Shown here in pieces: positions 7,674 through 16,464 of a DNA stretch of 64,000 bases. The notes under the pieces are model-generated. The model did no database searches. It was not told the DNA's origin and saw nothing but the letters and a program-made list of their open reading frames with translations. This stretch comes from Bdellovibrio bacteriovorus (GTDB lineage: Bacteria; Bdellovibrionota; Bdellovibrionia; Bdellovibrionales; Bdellovibrionaceae): NCBI RefSeq assembly GCF_001592755.1, contig NZ_LUKF01000014.1, positions 124,841 to 188,840 of the forward strand, written 5' to 3'. The translations under genes and the position numbers were made by a program. Position 1 is the stretch's first letter. Each line of letters starts with the position of its first letter.

Positions 7674-8018
7674 TTAGTAACGAGAACGACCACCGCGATC
7701 GCCGCCGCCGAAGCCGCCGCGAGAGTTACCGCGACCGCCACCGAAACCGCCACCGCGATTTTCACGAGGAGCCATTGGTTTAGCTTCGCTTACGTTCATG
7801 TTACGGCCACCTTGTTCAGAGCCGTTCAATTTTTCGATAGCTGTTTGAGCTTCTTCGTCAGAAGCCATTTCAACGAAACCGAAACCTTTGCTACGACCTG
7901 TTTCGCGATCAGTGATGATGCGAGCAGATTCAACTGTGCCGAATTGTGCAAAGATGTCGCCCAAAGATTGATCATCTAGTGAATAAGAAAGATTTCCAAC
8001 GTACAATTTTTTGCCCAT
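7674..8018 (-). CDS. RNA-binding protein with one RRM and a Gly/Arg-rich tail
   Basis: This 114-residue protein has a single RNA recognition motif: RNP2 is LYVGNL near residue 5, and RNP1 is KGFGFVEM near residue 44. An RGG-like tail follows (repeats of GGGFGGGRG and RGGFGGG). It resembles the cyanobacterial and proteobacterial Rbp proteins induced by cold or stress, which bind single-stranded RNA. The ATG at 8018 is set by GGAGG with a 5-nt spacer; an in-frame upstream ATG at 8072 lacks such support. About 200 bp separate it from the TetR gene upstream, leaving room for a leader. Cold induction is inference. Confidence 0.92.
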   Translation of the reverse strand: MGKKLYVGNLSYSLDDQSLGDIFAQFGTVESARIITDRETGRSKGFGFVEMASDEEAQTAIEKLNGSEQGGRNMNVSEAKPMAPRENRGGGFGGGRGNSRGGFGGGDRGGRSRY

Positions 8019-8223
8019 TATTTCCTCCGTAGGATGGGGGACTCTTAAGGGAATGAGCACTATGCTTTTCACACTAAAGAAGACCGATAATTGCTGAAAC
8101 TGTTTGTAGCCTGCCTGTCTTTAAATTGAAAGAGGAAAGAAAGAGAAAATAAAAAATGATTGGGTAATCGATAATAATCGCCCTCAAATCGTTTATATTT
8201 GAGCCTAGACCTTTTGGTAGGTC

Positions 8224-8760
8224 CTATGCGGTCTTATTTTCAAGGCGTTTTAGGTAACTTTTCAGGTTCAAAAGGGCCCTATCGGGGTTGCCCCCACCCA
8301 AAACATACAGGTCCAAACCCAATGCATAGATAAATACATCCTCCGCGAACTTCTTCATGCGGGAGGGGAGAAGTTCGCGGAGGGAGCCGATCACCTGTTC
8401 ATTTTCATGCAGACGCGAGGTCTTTCGCGGGTTCTGCAACGTCGAAATCAAACTCAAACGCCGATCGTCTTTGTTTGAGCTTTGCAAAGAAGAGTGCCAC
8501 GCCTGACACACAAGAGCTTTCCAGTTTTTTTGGGGAGGGGCGCTGGAAAGATCCTTATGCAGCCGTGGCTCAAGAAGCTTTTGACATTCGTTAATCAAAT
8601 TTTCTTTCGTGCCGAAGTGATGCACCAGCATGCGTGTGGTGGTGTGAAGCTGTCTGGCCACTTCGTTCAAGGACAAGTCCCAGGCGCCGTGTTTGCGAAA
8701 CACTTTGAGAGTTGCTTTTAGAATTTCTTCGCGTCGTGCGAAATCCTTAGGTCTTGCCAT
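8224..8760 (-). CDS. TetR-family transcriptional regulator
   Basis: This 178-residue repressor has an N-terminal helix-turn-helix, ARREEILKATLKVFRKHG then LSLNEVARQLHTTTRMLVHHFGTKENL, with the typical YxHFxxKxxL element written as VHHFGTKENL. The C-terminal half is ligand-binding and divergent. SD GGAG lies 4 nt before the ATG. It is divergent from the APH(6)-like kinase gene, with a palindrome at 8773-8790 between them, so it probably represses itself and the kinase. The effector is unknown. Confidence 0.9.
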   Translation of the reverse strand: MARPKDFARREEILKATLKVFRKHGAWDLSLNEVARQLHTTTRMLVHHFGTKENLINECQKLLEPRLHKDLSSAPPQKNWKALVCQAWHSSLQSSNKDDRRLSLISTLQNPRKTSRLHENEQVIGSLRELLPSRMKKFAEDVFIYALGLDLYVLGGGNPDRALLNLKSYLKRLENKTA

Positions 8761-8772
8761 GAATCTCCATTC

Positions 8773-8790
8773 ATGTACTAATTAGTTCAT
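8773..8790. promoter_or_regulatory. Palindromic operator, probably for the adjacent TetR protein
   Basis: An 18-bp near-perfect palindrome, ATGTACTAATTAGTTCAT, has 8 of 9 symmetric pairs, with a central TAATTA. It lies 12 nt upstream of the TetR gene and 48 nt upstream of the divergent kinase gene, where TetR operators usually sit. Confidence 0.6.
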
Positions 8791-8838
8791 AAATGATTTT
8801 AGATAGCAACAGAATTTTAATTTTTCGAAAGAAAAGTG

Positions 8839-9726
8839 ATGAAATTACCAGAAGAGTTTCAAAAAAATATCTGTGAAGTTTATGGCGACATCGGAAGACA
8901 ATGGCTTGTAAATCTTCCACTGCATTTGCAGGCTCTGTCGCGTAAGTATGATTTGCGTTCGATGATTCCAGTCGCGAACTTAAGCTACAATTACGTCGCG
9001 ATTGTCGAGAATGCGAAAAATGAAAAGTGGGTTTTGAAAACATCCCCTCAGGGAGCGGATTATCGTAAAGAAACTCTTTGGTTGAAAATGCATTCGGAGG
9101 TCGCGCCGCAGGTGCAGATGTTTGATGAGGGATACAATGCCTTCTTCATGGAGTTCATCCCGTCGTCGCACACGCTTCAGGAAACTGTTTATCAAGGCGA
9201 CGACGATAAAGCCACCGAGGTTTTGGCCGGGCTGATTCATAAGATGTACAGCAAGCCAGCGCCCATTCCCGAAGACATTCCACATTTATCCACATTGATT
9301 TCCTCTTTTCAGTTCCTGAAGGGAAAGCTGAGCGACGCTTTTGTGGATAAAGCCCGCACTCTTTGGAAGGATTTGACAGTGGCCCAAACGAGCGATGTCT
9401 TTTTGCACGGAGATCTTCATCACGATAACGTCCTCGTGACAGATCGTGGGCCAAAGGTGATCGATCCGCATGGATATCTTGGCGACCCATGCAGTGAAGT
9501 GGGCGCTATGATTTACAATCCTCTGGGTTGGGAGGCTTTACATGATGAAAAGCGTTTACGTCGGCGCTTAGAAATCTTGGGTGAAGTTTTGCCATTTGAT
9601 AAAAAGAAAATCCGCGCCTGGGCTTTTGCAAAGACGATGCTTTCGATGGCTTGGACCGTCGAAGGATCAGGCCGTGTGCCGCCTCACGAATTAAGAATTG
9701 CAGAAATTTTAGAAAATGAACTCTGA
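8839..9726 (+). CDS. Aminoglycoside 6-phosphotransferase-like kinase (APH(6)/hydroxyurea kinase family)
   Basis: This is a predicted 295-residue ATP-dependent small-molecule kinase. The catalytic loop HGDLHHDN is at about residues 190-197, followed by VIDPHGYLGDP with the Mg-binding Asp, which is the pattern of the APH_6_hur family (streptomycin 6-kinases). An N-terminal lobe with VLKTSPQ supplies the nucleotide-binding Lys. GTG at 8836 and ATG at 8839 are adjacent; the ATG is taken. It is divergent from the TetR gene and probably under its control. The natural substrate is unknown and resistance should not be assumed. The HutD-like gene follows after 77 nt. Confidence 0.82.
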   Translation: MKLPEEFQKNICEVYGDIGRQWLVNLPLHLQALSRKYDLRSMIPVANLSYNYVAIVENAKNEKWVLKTSPQGADYRKETLWLKMHSEVAPQVQMFDEGYNAFFMEFIPSSHTLQETVYQGDDDKATEVLAGLIHKMYSKPAPIPEDIPHLSTLISSFQFLKGKLSDAFVDKARTLWKDLTVAQTSDVFLHGDLHHDNVLVTDRGPKVIDPHGYLGDPCSEVGAMIYNPLGWEALHDEKRLRRRLEILGEVLPFDKKKIRAWAFAKTMLSMAWTVEGSGRVPPHELRIAEILENEL

Positions 9727-9803
9727 CAATATGCCAAAGGTTCCGGGCGGGTTTCTTGCCTGAGAATTGGGGTCGTGTTCGAATGAAGAAAAAGGATGAA
9801 GTC

Positions 9804-10358
9804 ATGAAAATGTTAAGAAAAGCTGATTACGAAATCATGCCTTGGAAAAATGGAATAGGAGTGACTTCTCAGATCGACATTTACCCTGATTCGGCACAAT
9901 TCCCAGACGGGGACTTTCTGTGGAGACTCAGTTCAGCGACGGTGTCAGCATCGGCGCCTTTTTCAAAGTTTGATAACTGCGATCGCCTGCTCGCGGTGTG
10001 GAAGGGAAAAGGCATGAAGTTGAATGATCATGATTTGCCTCCGCTCACGCCTTACAAATTTTCCGGGGACTCGGCGATGGAAGGTGTATTGAAAGATGGC
10101 GAGGTGATGGATTTGGGGATTATCTATCGCCGCGGAAAAGTGTCTGTCGATATGACTTCAGAAGAGTTTACCAAAGAGGTTGTGGCGATGACGTTAGCGC
10201 CAGGATTCCACTACTTTTTCTGTGTTTCCGGCAGCATGGCCGTGGGACAAAATCTTTTAGAAGAAGGCGATACCGTGCGGGTGGATGGTGCTCAGGCCGT
10301 GAAACTATCCGGCAAATTAGGCACGAAGTATTTCCACATTGCAGCAATGCCACGCTGA
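9804..10358 (+). CDS. HutD/Ves family cupin-like protein
   Basis: This 184-residue protein is of the HutD/Ves family (double cupin fold), often linked to histidine utilisation or environmental response. Visible hallmarks are MPWKNGIGVT near the start, GDFLWRLSSATV and SKFDNCDRLLAVWKGKG. The ATG at 9804 has AAGGA 7 nt upstream and yields the usual family start; ATGs at 9783 and 9756 are less likely. No hut genes are nearby, so no pathway can be assigned. It sits between the kinase and the PLP enzyme and may be in the same operon as the kinase. Confidence 0.8.
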   Translation: MKMLRKADYEIMPWKNGIGVTSQIDIYPDSAQFPDGDFLWRLSSATVSASAPFSKFDNCDRLLAVWKGKGMKLNDHDLPPLTPYKFSGDSAMEGVLKDGEVMDLGIIYRRGKVSVDMTSEEFTKEVVAMTLAPGFHYFFCVSGSMAVGQNLLEEGDTVRVDGAQAVKLSGKLGTKYFHIAAMPR

Positions 10359-10431
10359 TGCGGCAGCTCCTCGCTTCCCAAGGACTAGATCATGTGCTCT
10401 AGTACGGTCTATTTAAAGCAAGTGAGGACTC

Positions 10432-11709
10432 ATGAAAAAGGCCAGCAAAAAGGCGATGTCGCCACGGACTCAAGCAATTCACGGTGAATTCCAATCCAGC
10501 TCGTGGGAGTTTTCTCATCACTTAATTCCACCGATGACGGCATCAACAACATTCCGTCTGGAATCTTTATCTCGCGGAGCTGAAGGCTTTAGCACCTTCG
10601 GAGCACAAACTGAATCAGGAAAACCGATTTGGATCTATGACCGTTTAGAAGAACCCACGACGAAAATGTTGGAAGACCAACTGGCGATTCTTGAAAAAGG
10701 GGAGTGCGCCATCACTTTTGGAAGTGGCATGGGTGCGATCGCCTCCACTTTCATGTCGTTGCTTAAAACGGGCGAACGCATCGTCGCTCATAAAACTTTA
10801 TACGGTTGCACCTACAGTCTTATCACCAACTGGCTTCCGCGCTTGGGGGTTCAGAACTCTTTGATTGATGTTAATGACTCGGCTTCTTTGGCAAAGTTAT
10901 TGGCGGATGAAAGCACGCGAGTTGTTTATTTTGAAACTGTATCAAACCCTATTTTAGAAATAGCCGATTTAGAAAAGATCGTCAGCCTGGTCAAGGCCGC
11001 GAATAAGAAAAGAAAAAAGGATCAACAGATTTATACGGTGGTCGACAATACCTTTGCGACTCCTTGGGCCTTAAGACCTCTTGAATGGGGTATTGATTTT
11101 GTTATTCAAAGTCTGACGAAAAATATTTCGGGCTTTGGCACCGAGATGGGCGGGGCGGTGATTGCTCCTAAATCTTTTGAAAGCATGTTGCGTGTGGCGC
11201 GTAAGGATTTTGGCGCCATCATTCACCCTTATTCTGCTTGGCATATTTTAGTTTATGGTATTTCAACTCAAGCGATTCGTTTTGAACAGCAACAGGCAAC
11301 GGCTTTAAAAATTGCACAGTTCTTAGAAAAGCATCCTAAAGTGCAAAGTGTGACGTATCCGGGACTGAAAAGTCATCCGCAGTACAAGCTTGCGAAAAAA
11401 TATTTAAAATCGCCCGAGTCTCAATTTGCTCCAGGCACGATGATTTCCTTCCAGCTTAAAGGCGACATGAAAAAGTGCCAGAAGTTTGTGGATGATATCG
11501 CTAAGAACTCCTACGCAATCACTTTAGCCGTCAGCTTGGGTTTAACGAAGACTTTGATCGAAGTTCCGGGCTTTATGACCCACTCGGCGATTCCCAATGA
11601 AAAGCGTGGTGAAAGCGGTATTGACCCGCGCGCGATCCGTTTGAGTATTGGTTTAGAGAGTGCGCAAGATATTATTGATGACCTTGCCGAGGCACTTAAA
11701 AAGGTTTAG
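10432..11709 (+). CDS. PLP-dependent Cys/Met metabolism enzyme (O-acylhomoserine sulfhydrylase/methionine gamma-lyase group)
   Basis: This 425-residue fold-type I PLP enzyme belongs to the cystathionine gamma-synthase superfamily. Seen are IYDRLEEPTTKMLEDQLAILE (equivalent of the YxRxxxPT motif), the PLP-phosphate contact FGSGMGAI, ETVSNP, VVDNTFATP, and the Schiff-base Lys230 in SLTKNISGFGTE. It ends IRLSIGLE, the usual C-terminal element. SD GTGAGGA lies 5 nt before ATG. The choice among O-acetylhomoserine sulfhydrylase, cystathionine gamma-synthase and methionine gamma-lyase cannot be made by eye. A typical MGL cysteine could be Cys at YGCTY (residues 124-128). Confidence 0.85.
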   Translation: MKKASKKAMSPRTQAIHGEFQSSSWEFSHHLIPPMTASTTFRLESLSRGAEGFSTFGAQTESGKPIWIYDRLEEPTTKMLEDQLAILEKGECAITFGSGMGAIASTFMSLLKTGERIVAHKTLYGCTYSLITNWLPRLGVQNSLIDVNDSASLAKLLADESTRVVYFETVSNPILEIADLEKIVSLVKAANKKRKKDQQIYTVVDNTFATPWALRPLEWGIDFVIQSLTKNISGFGTEMGGAVIAPKSFESMLRVARKDFGAIIHPYSAWHILVYGISTQAIRFEQQQATALKIAQFLEKHPKVQSVTYPGLKSHPQYKLAKKYLKSPESQFAPGTMISFQLKGDMKKCQKFVDDIAKNSYAITLAVSLGLTKTLIEVPGFMTHSAIPNEKRGESGIDPRAIRLSIGLESAQDIIDDLAEALKKV

Positions 11710-11844
11710 CCGGAACACTGTCTCAAACTAAGAAGTTTCATTCTGAGAAAGTGTTGAAACTGACAGACACTGTAAAAAGCGCTGACGATCAACTGCCATA
11801 AACTGGCACTCGCGTTGGTCTCAACATTGCTTTGTAGTGTTTGC

Positions 11845-12597
11845 ATGAGAAATCAAAATGGTCGCGAAAAAAATAAAAGAAGTGCGCTAAAGACAACGGT
11901 TCAAGTGTTTGCCGTGGGTGCGATGATGATCGCCGCTAATGCCAGCAATGCGCAGTTGTGCCCTAAAAATATTGCGACGACGACGACGTATTTCGTGCCT
12001 CATATTAAGGATTATTGCTCATCGCCGACTCCATGCGCAGCTTTCAAAAAAGAAGTTCGCATGCAGGGTTCGGGCACCTTATCAGGAGGCCGTGTCCTGA
12101 CTTACACCGGTAAAATCTTGAAAATGGATAATTGCGATACGGCGATTGGAGCGAGCGGAAAGTGCTTGATCCCATTTATTTCCGTAGCGGCGGATCCACG
12201 CCATCACAGTATGGGTGATATTATTCAAATGCCTTCTTTAAAAGGAAAGATCATCACTTTGCCTAACGGTAAAAGAATGACTCATCCGGGATATCTAATT
12301 GTGCACGATACAGGTGGTGCGATTAAAGGAGCCAACCGCTTTGATATTTTCACTGGCGGCTTCAATATGAATAATGACTTTAATGCCTTTGGAACTTTGG
12401 GAAGTCCGGATATGCAAATGGTCGATAAGTCTGATTGCGCTAGCCGTAAGCAGTTCACGGTGATTCGTCGAAGTGCTCCGAATTATGAAAATGCTTTGAT
12501 TGCCATTGAAGACTCTGTCAGTGAATCTATTGAAGAGAAAAAAGTTATGTATGCTTCAGTTATGGAGTCGGCTCCAGCTCGCGCGGGAATTCAGTAA
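11845..12597 (+). CDS. Secreted 3D-domain protein (MltA C-terminal-like)
   Basis: The 250-residue exported protein has a signal peptide ending ANASNA-QLCP. It has the 3D (three-Asp) domain near its middle: SVAADPRHHSMGDII, then HPGYLIVHDTGGAIKGANRFDIFTGG, with the conserved aspartates of the MltA/RlpA double-psi barrel. Such domains bind or cleave peptidoglycan. About six cysteines are in the mature N-terminal half. The ATG at 11845 is preferred to a TTG at 11815 because it gives a compact signal peptide. It overlaps the next gene (TAATG), so the two are translationally coupled. Whether it is a glycosylhydrolase or only binds glycan is not clear. Confidence 0.8.
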   Translation: MRNQNGREKNKRSALKTTVQVFAVGAMMIAANASNAQLCPKNIATTTTYFVPHIKDYCSSPTPCAAFKKEVRMQGSGTLSGGRVLTYTGKILKMDNCDTAIGASGKCLIPFISVAADPRHHSMGDIIQMPSLKGKIITLPNGKRMTHPGYLIVHDTGGAIKGANRFDIFTGGFNMNNDFNAFGTLGSPDMQMVDKSDCASRKQFTVIRRSAPNYENALIAIEDSVSESIEEKKVMYASVMESAPARAGIQ

Positions 12598-13049
12598 TGA
12601 GTAAGACAGTTTTCATATTGGTTTTGTTTTTAAGTATGATGTCCATGGGTGTTGCCAAAGCGGCAGAGAGTTCTGAGATCGATATGTCAGCGCCTCCCTT
12701 CTGGATGTCATCCTATGAGGAATTTAAGGACCTTCGTGAAGAGCAGAAAAAATTCTATCTTGAAAAACTGGTTCAAGAGTTCAAGAAGGTGGATGTTTTA
12801 GACAAAGTCACTTTGCATGAACTCAAAGAGGCGGCAGAGTGGACACCTTCCTGGAATACCATTCGTCGTAAGCTTTATGTGGCTTGCCAAGATAAAGAAA
12901 TGGAAAAAACCTGTGAAGAAATTGCGGACCTTCGCATCGCGGCCCTAGAAATGGGATCCCCGCGAGCGCCACAAATAGAGTCCAAATCGAGCGAAAAGCC
13001 TCCATCAGACTTAGACGCTAAAAAGAAACCAGAGCCGGCTAAAAACTAA
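12597..13049 (+). CDS. Secreted protein coupled to the 3D-domain gene, unknown
   Basis: The 150-residue protein has a signal peptide (MSKTVFILVLFLSMMSMGVAKAA), then a helical charged domain with SAPPFWMSSYEEFKDLREEQKKFYLEKLVQ and two cysteines in LYVACQDKEMEKTCEEI. A low-complexity Lys/Pro/Ser C-terminal tail follows. Its ATG overlaps the stop of the 3D gene by 1 nt (TAATG), which argues for a shared transcript and possible joint function at the cell wall. No family is recognised. Confidence 0.65.
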   Translation: MSKTVFILVLFLSMMSMGVAKAAESSEIDMSAPPFWMSSYEEFKDLREEQKKFYLEKLVQEFKKVDVLDKVTLHELKEAAEWTPSWNTIRRKLYVACQDKEMEKTCEEIADLRIAALEMGSPRAPQIESKSSEKPPSDLDAKKKPEPAKN

Positions 13050-13142
13050 ACCTGTCTGCTAAATTACAAACTGCTCATCTAAAAAGCCCGATCTTTGCCT
13101 GTCTTTGCATTTGCATATAGACTTAAAGAGTTGGGAGGTCCC

Positions 13143-13421
13143 ATGAGCCGAGCCGTGCGTTTTCAACCAGATCCTTTGGATCATGCCCTTATCGATTATT
13201 TGGATGAAGATACCTTTGATCCCACTGCGGTTGGCATCATCCTGAATGAGTCTTTCACTGGCTGTGCCTTGGTGGTGAAGGCCAGTCCCAACCTCGTTCC
13301 GAATCAAACTATCAAAGTGAAAGTGGGCCGTTTAGATCCCATGTCAGCACGCGTGGTTTGGATGGAGCCTTTAGACACCACGCTTGTAAAAATCGGTATC
13401 GAGTTTTTAGAGAATATTTAA
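13143..13421 (+). CDS. PilZ-like domain protein (degenerate)
   Basis: The 92-residue cytosolic protein has an overall PilZ-like pattern: ILNESFTGCALVV stands where PilZ has DxSxxG, then IKVKVGRLDPMSARVVWMEPLD and VKIGIEFLE. The N-terminal RxxxR c-di-GMP contact is not evident, so nucleotide binding is doubtful. SD GGGAGG with a suitable spacer sets the ATG at 13143. The 3' end overlaps the convergent DUF2914 gene by 4 nt. Assignment is based on pattern only and could be wrong. Confidence 0.5.
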   Translation: MSRAVRFQPDPLDHALIDYLDEDTFDPTAVGIILNESFTGCALVVKASPNLVPNQTIKVKVGRLDPMSARVVWMEPLDTTLVKIGIEFLENI

Positions 13422-14512
13422 AAGACGTCTTTATAGAACATGCGGTTCGGATTGGCTTCCGTCACTTTGCTGACTTTGAAGTAGATCCGACCGATCTCTC
13501 GGCCATCCGTTGTTTCTACACTCACGCGCCATCGACCTTCCGAATAATTCTGCTTTGAAGAAAATCCACGATATCCTGTTTTGCGACCGCCAGCGATACT
13601 CATCGGAATTTTATCGGTGGTCTGCCATCCTGCGCGCGGATCCAAATAGTACCAATGCAAAATCACGGAATCACTAAAGCGAGCAGGAGAAAAGATTTGG
13701 GCAAAGATGTAAATCGTGTCGCCGGGCTCAGCAGTAAAATCTTGGTCTCCGTGATGCCAGAATTTCCATTGGGGAGTTTCATACGAAAGAATGTATTGTC
13801 CTTCGGATTTTTCGACACCATGATATACGCCGATGCTTTGAATCGAAAGTGGCACTGGTGGGATCCAGCCCAAGAAATAAAAAATCAAGAAGAGTGCGAC
13901 GATGGCTCCACTCGGTGCCAACAATCTTTTTTTAAGATAGTTCAAATCTGTGGTGCGAGACTTTAGCAGAAGAAAAATGCCGTACATCACAAGAACCGTC
14001 AGAAGAATGGATAGAAGGAAAGGGACGACACCCACGAAGCCTAAAAGCACAGGAACCGTCATCGAAAAAAACGAAAAAATACAGATCACAAAGAGCGCGA
14101 TTTTGATTGAGATATCACCCTTACGGATCCTTTGTAATTCGTTAGCAACCATCACCGCCAGCAATAGCACAATAAAAATGATCGAAGAAAACATCGAGGC
14201 ACTTTTAATAAAGAAAAGCGAATAGATGCTAAGAAGGCTTCCGAAAAGAAAGTGCACCAAAAGCTGGCGATAATCCCAGGCCTTTTCAAAGCGCTTTGGA
14301 ATTTGGACTAGGCCTTGCGTTGCCAAGAAATCCCAGTAAAGAACCGTCCCTAGAATCAGCAGATAGGCAACCTGTTGACCAATCCCGAAAAGGTTGTCGA
14401 TATCCGACAGAGTAAAAAGATCAAAAAAGAAACCACCTAAGAAAAAGGCGATATCCACTTTCACTTCGTTTTCTTGATACAGCTTATACAGGCGTTCTTT
14501 CAGTGCAGTCAT
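13418..14512 (-). CDS. Membrane protein with C-terminal DUF2914 domain
   Basis: The 364-residue protein has about seven N-terminal transmembrane helices (residues roughly 20-220) and a periplasmic C-terminal DUF2914 domain. The domain shows VILHWYYLDPRAGWQTTDKIPMSI, GGRKTGYRGFSSKQNY and GRWRVSVETTDGREIGRIYFKV, which is the usual order. Function is unknown; the domain is often fused to signalling or envelope proteins. It lies 9 nt after the lipoprotein gene and is probably co-transcribed with it. Confidence 0.8.
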   Translation of the reverse strand: MTALKERLYKLYQENEVKVDIAFFLGGFFFDLFTLSDIDNLFGIGQQVAYLLILGTVLYWDFLATQGLVQIPKRFEKAWDYRQLLVHFLFGSLLSIYSLFFIKSASMFSSIIFIVLLLAVMVANELQRIRKGDISIKIALFVICIFSFFSMTVPVLLGFVGVVPFLLSILLTVLVMYGIFLLLKSRTTDLNYLKKRLLAPSGAIVALFLIFYFLGWIPPVPLSIQSIGVYHGVEKSEGQYILSYETPQWKFWHHGDQDFTAEPGDTIYIFAQIFSPARFSDSVILHWYYLDPRAGWQTTDKIPMSIAGGRKTGYRGFSSKQNYSEGRWRVSVETTDGREIGRIYFKVSKVTEANPNRMFYKDVF

Positions 14513-14521
14513 AACCCCACA

Positions 14522-15652
14522 TTAGCGCGAGAGGGCTCGAAGGACCATGTTTTCTTTATCTTGTGAGCTGAGGCATTCTTTATTTTCGCCGCTAGATTCG
14601 TCGACGATGTAAAAGGCATTAGGTAAGTTTTCCCAATGTCGCAGGTCCGGACCCAAAGTGTATTCAACGAGATCTCCCGAGGCCATAATAATACCGCCTC
14701 CGCCGTGAATAGCGGCTCGGCACAGTTCATCAGCGCGAATTTGACTGGCCAAAATACACCCGGAGAACCCGACCGCAACGCCTGCACTCACTCCAAGGAT
14801 TCCGTAGGTCACTCCGAAGGGAACTCGTAAAAGACTTTTAGTGTAAAGAATCGGGTGATAATCCACTTCGTAACGGCGAGAAAGTTTATCAATCCACGAA
14901 GACGTTGGAACTATTAAATCACCGTCTGAAGAGCAAGTCTTAGGAAAACCACCCGTAGCAGAAATTCTGTAAGGACCTTTTTCCCGTTTAATAAAATCGG
15001 CTTCCCAAGTAAGTCCAGGTAAGGTGCCAATCCCATAAACTTTCCAGTTCCGTTTTGCTGAGGACCCGCTGCGATCTATTTCCGAAAGTCTTGCTTGTGC
15101 AAACTTCACCACAGCCTTCGAGGATTTTTTATCCTCACTCAATCTTTTCCAGTAGGGTCGCGCCACTTGGGGATCGAAACGAGTCCAGAGTGTTGCGTGC
15201 AGGACCGTGATAACCGGGTCATTTCCATGGTTGTAAAGCTGAGCTTGTTCGTCCGTCATGCTTTGACGAAGCTCAACTTGGGCCGCGTTTTCATCGTTCA
15301 GATTCAGGTAGCTAAGTGAAATAAGAAGACTCAGATAAGATCGCTCGTAAGATTCTAAAATATACTCTGTTAGTGTTCCTTCGGGAGTCGCAAGTTCGCC
15401 GATTTCAGAGGTAATGCTGTAAAACTTATCGCGATGGTGTGAACGAATATAAGAGCCTAAAACAATGACTTCATTAAAACAGCCCATTTCAAATAACGTA
15501 CTTACGCGATTGAGCTGACGATCTGAAGGCTCAAAAACTCCATCGGAAAAGCTCTGTTGACAGGGGATAGAGGTAAACTTCTTTGGTTTCGTTATCTGAG
15601 GTTTGCTGGCGCAAGCACTCAATACTAAAAACAATAAACAAAGTTTTTTCAT
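14522..15652 (-). CDS. Lipoprotein, unknown, with a glycine-rich hydrophobic segment
   Basis: The 376-residue protein has a type II signal peptide with lipobox LVLSAC (MKKLCLLFLVLSAC). Residues roughly 30-200 are helical and TPR-like (LSRVSTLFEMGCFNEVIVLGSY, YLSLLISLSYLNLNDENAAQ). A later region has a hydrophobic segment (GVTYGILGVSAGVAVGFSGC) that could enter a membrane, unusual in a lipoprotein. The ATG at 15652 is chosen because it begins the signal peptide; a longer start at 15706 would bury it. No SD is visible. The DUF2914 gene is immediately downstream. No family is recognised. Confidence 0.65.
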   Translation of the reverse strand: MKKLCLLFLVLSACASKPQITKPKKFTSIPCQQSFSDGVFEPSDRQLNRVSTLFEMGCFNEVIVLGSYIRSHHRDKFYSITSEIGELATPEGTLTEYILESYERSYLSLLISLSYLNLNDENAAQVELRQSMTDEQAQLYNHGNDPVITVLHATLWTRFDPQVARPYWKRLSEDKKSSKAVVKFAQARLSEIDRSGSSAKRNWKVYGIGTLPGLTWEADFIKREKGPYRISATGGFPKTCSSDGDLIVPTSSWIDKLSRRYEVDYHPILYTKSLLRVPFGVTYGILGVSAGVAVGFSGCILASQIRADELCRAAIHGGGGIIMASGDLVEYTLGPDLRHWENLPNAFYIVDESSGENKECLSSQDKENMVLRALSR

Positions 15653-15726
15653 GAGTATGAGTTTATCAGCTTTTTCATGCGAGGGAGCAATTTCAATAGG
15701 AAACATGCGTCAGTATGACGCGAAAG

Positions 15727-16464
15727 CTATTCCAGAGCGTAAACGACGAAAAGTCCTTCTTGTATCTCGTACTTAACATCGTGTTCTAGAACGTCAAAGC
15801 CGTAGCGGCGGCCCCAGGTTTCTTTTTCTGAAACGGGGTGTTGGCGTTTTTGGAAGGCGGGACGGGGATCTAATTCAAGAATACTGATGATCAGGCTGCG
15901 CAGATTTTTTTCTCCGACGGGATCTTGCTTTTGAATATCTGCTTCTGCTTCGGGAGTAAAACGCACTTCAAAACGCGGAATGGGTTCGGAAGCCCATCCT
16001 GCATTCGCATCAGGAATAGAATCGGCGTAAGGGATGTAGGGCTTGATATCTAGCACGGGTGTTCCATCAATAAGATCCACGCTGCCCACATAAATTTCAG
16101 GACCCCCTTCAGCATCTAAATCAATTTTCTCGATGCTGACGGCAGAAAGACCAATAGGATTCGGGCGATGAGGAGAACGTGAAGCTAAAACTCCGACTTT
16201 GCGATTTCCACCCAAACGCGGAGGACGAATGCTGGGCTTCCAGTTTTTTCCGCCGTGTTCGTGGAAAACAAAGACGATCCAAAGATGGCTAAATTCTTCA
16301 AGGCTTTTAAGTGCGGTTTTTAAATCGGGATCAGGAAGAAGTTTGATAACACCTTTGGCTTCCGCCGCAAGACCTGGCTGACGTGGAACCCCGAACTTAT
16401 CTTTGAACGGGGTCCTTACGTGACCGATAGCTGCGAATTCGAAAGCCTCACCGTGTTTTTTCAT
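15727..16464 (-). CDS. trmO: tRNA (adenine(37)-N6)-methyltransferase TrmO (TsaA/YaeB family)
   Basis: This 245-residue SAM-dependent enzyme methylates N6 of t6A37 in tRNA-Thr(GGU). Hallmarks are IGHVRTPFKDKFGVPRQPGLA, SHLWIVFVFH, GVLASRSPHRPNPIGLS and IDGTPVLDIKPYIPYAD. The C-terminal domain (DPRPAFQK) is also present, as in the longer gammaproteobacterial proteins. Its ATG overlaps the ileS stop by 1 nt (TAATG), giving translational coupling of two tRNA-related genes. The identification is secure. Confidence 0.93.
   Translation of the reverse strand: MKKHGEAFEFAAIGHVRTPFKDKFGVPRQPGLAAEAKGVIKLLPDPDLKTALKSLEEFSHLWIVFVFHEHGGKNWKPSIRPPRLGGNRKVGVLASRSPHRPNPIGLSAVSIEKIDLDAEGGPEIYVGSVDLIDGTPVLDIKPYIPYADSIPDANAGWASEPIPRFEVRFTPEAEADIQKQDPVGEKNLRSLIISILELDPRPAFQKRQHPVSEKETWGRRYGFDVLEHDVKYEIQEGLFVVYALE

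Noticed and set aside
8839-9726. Acquired aminoglycoside resistance gene
   Set aside because: The gene shows no mobile context, base composition appears to match neighbours, and APH(6)-like kinases have many other substrates.
11701-11814. Terminator after the sulfur-metabolism PLP gene
   Set aside because: AGTTTCA/TGAAACT has a long loop and no T tract, so it is at most a weak inverted repeat.
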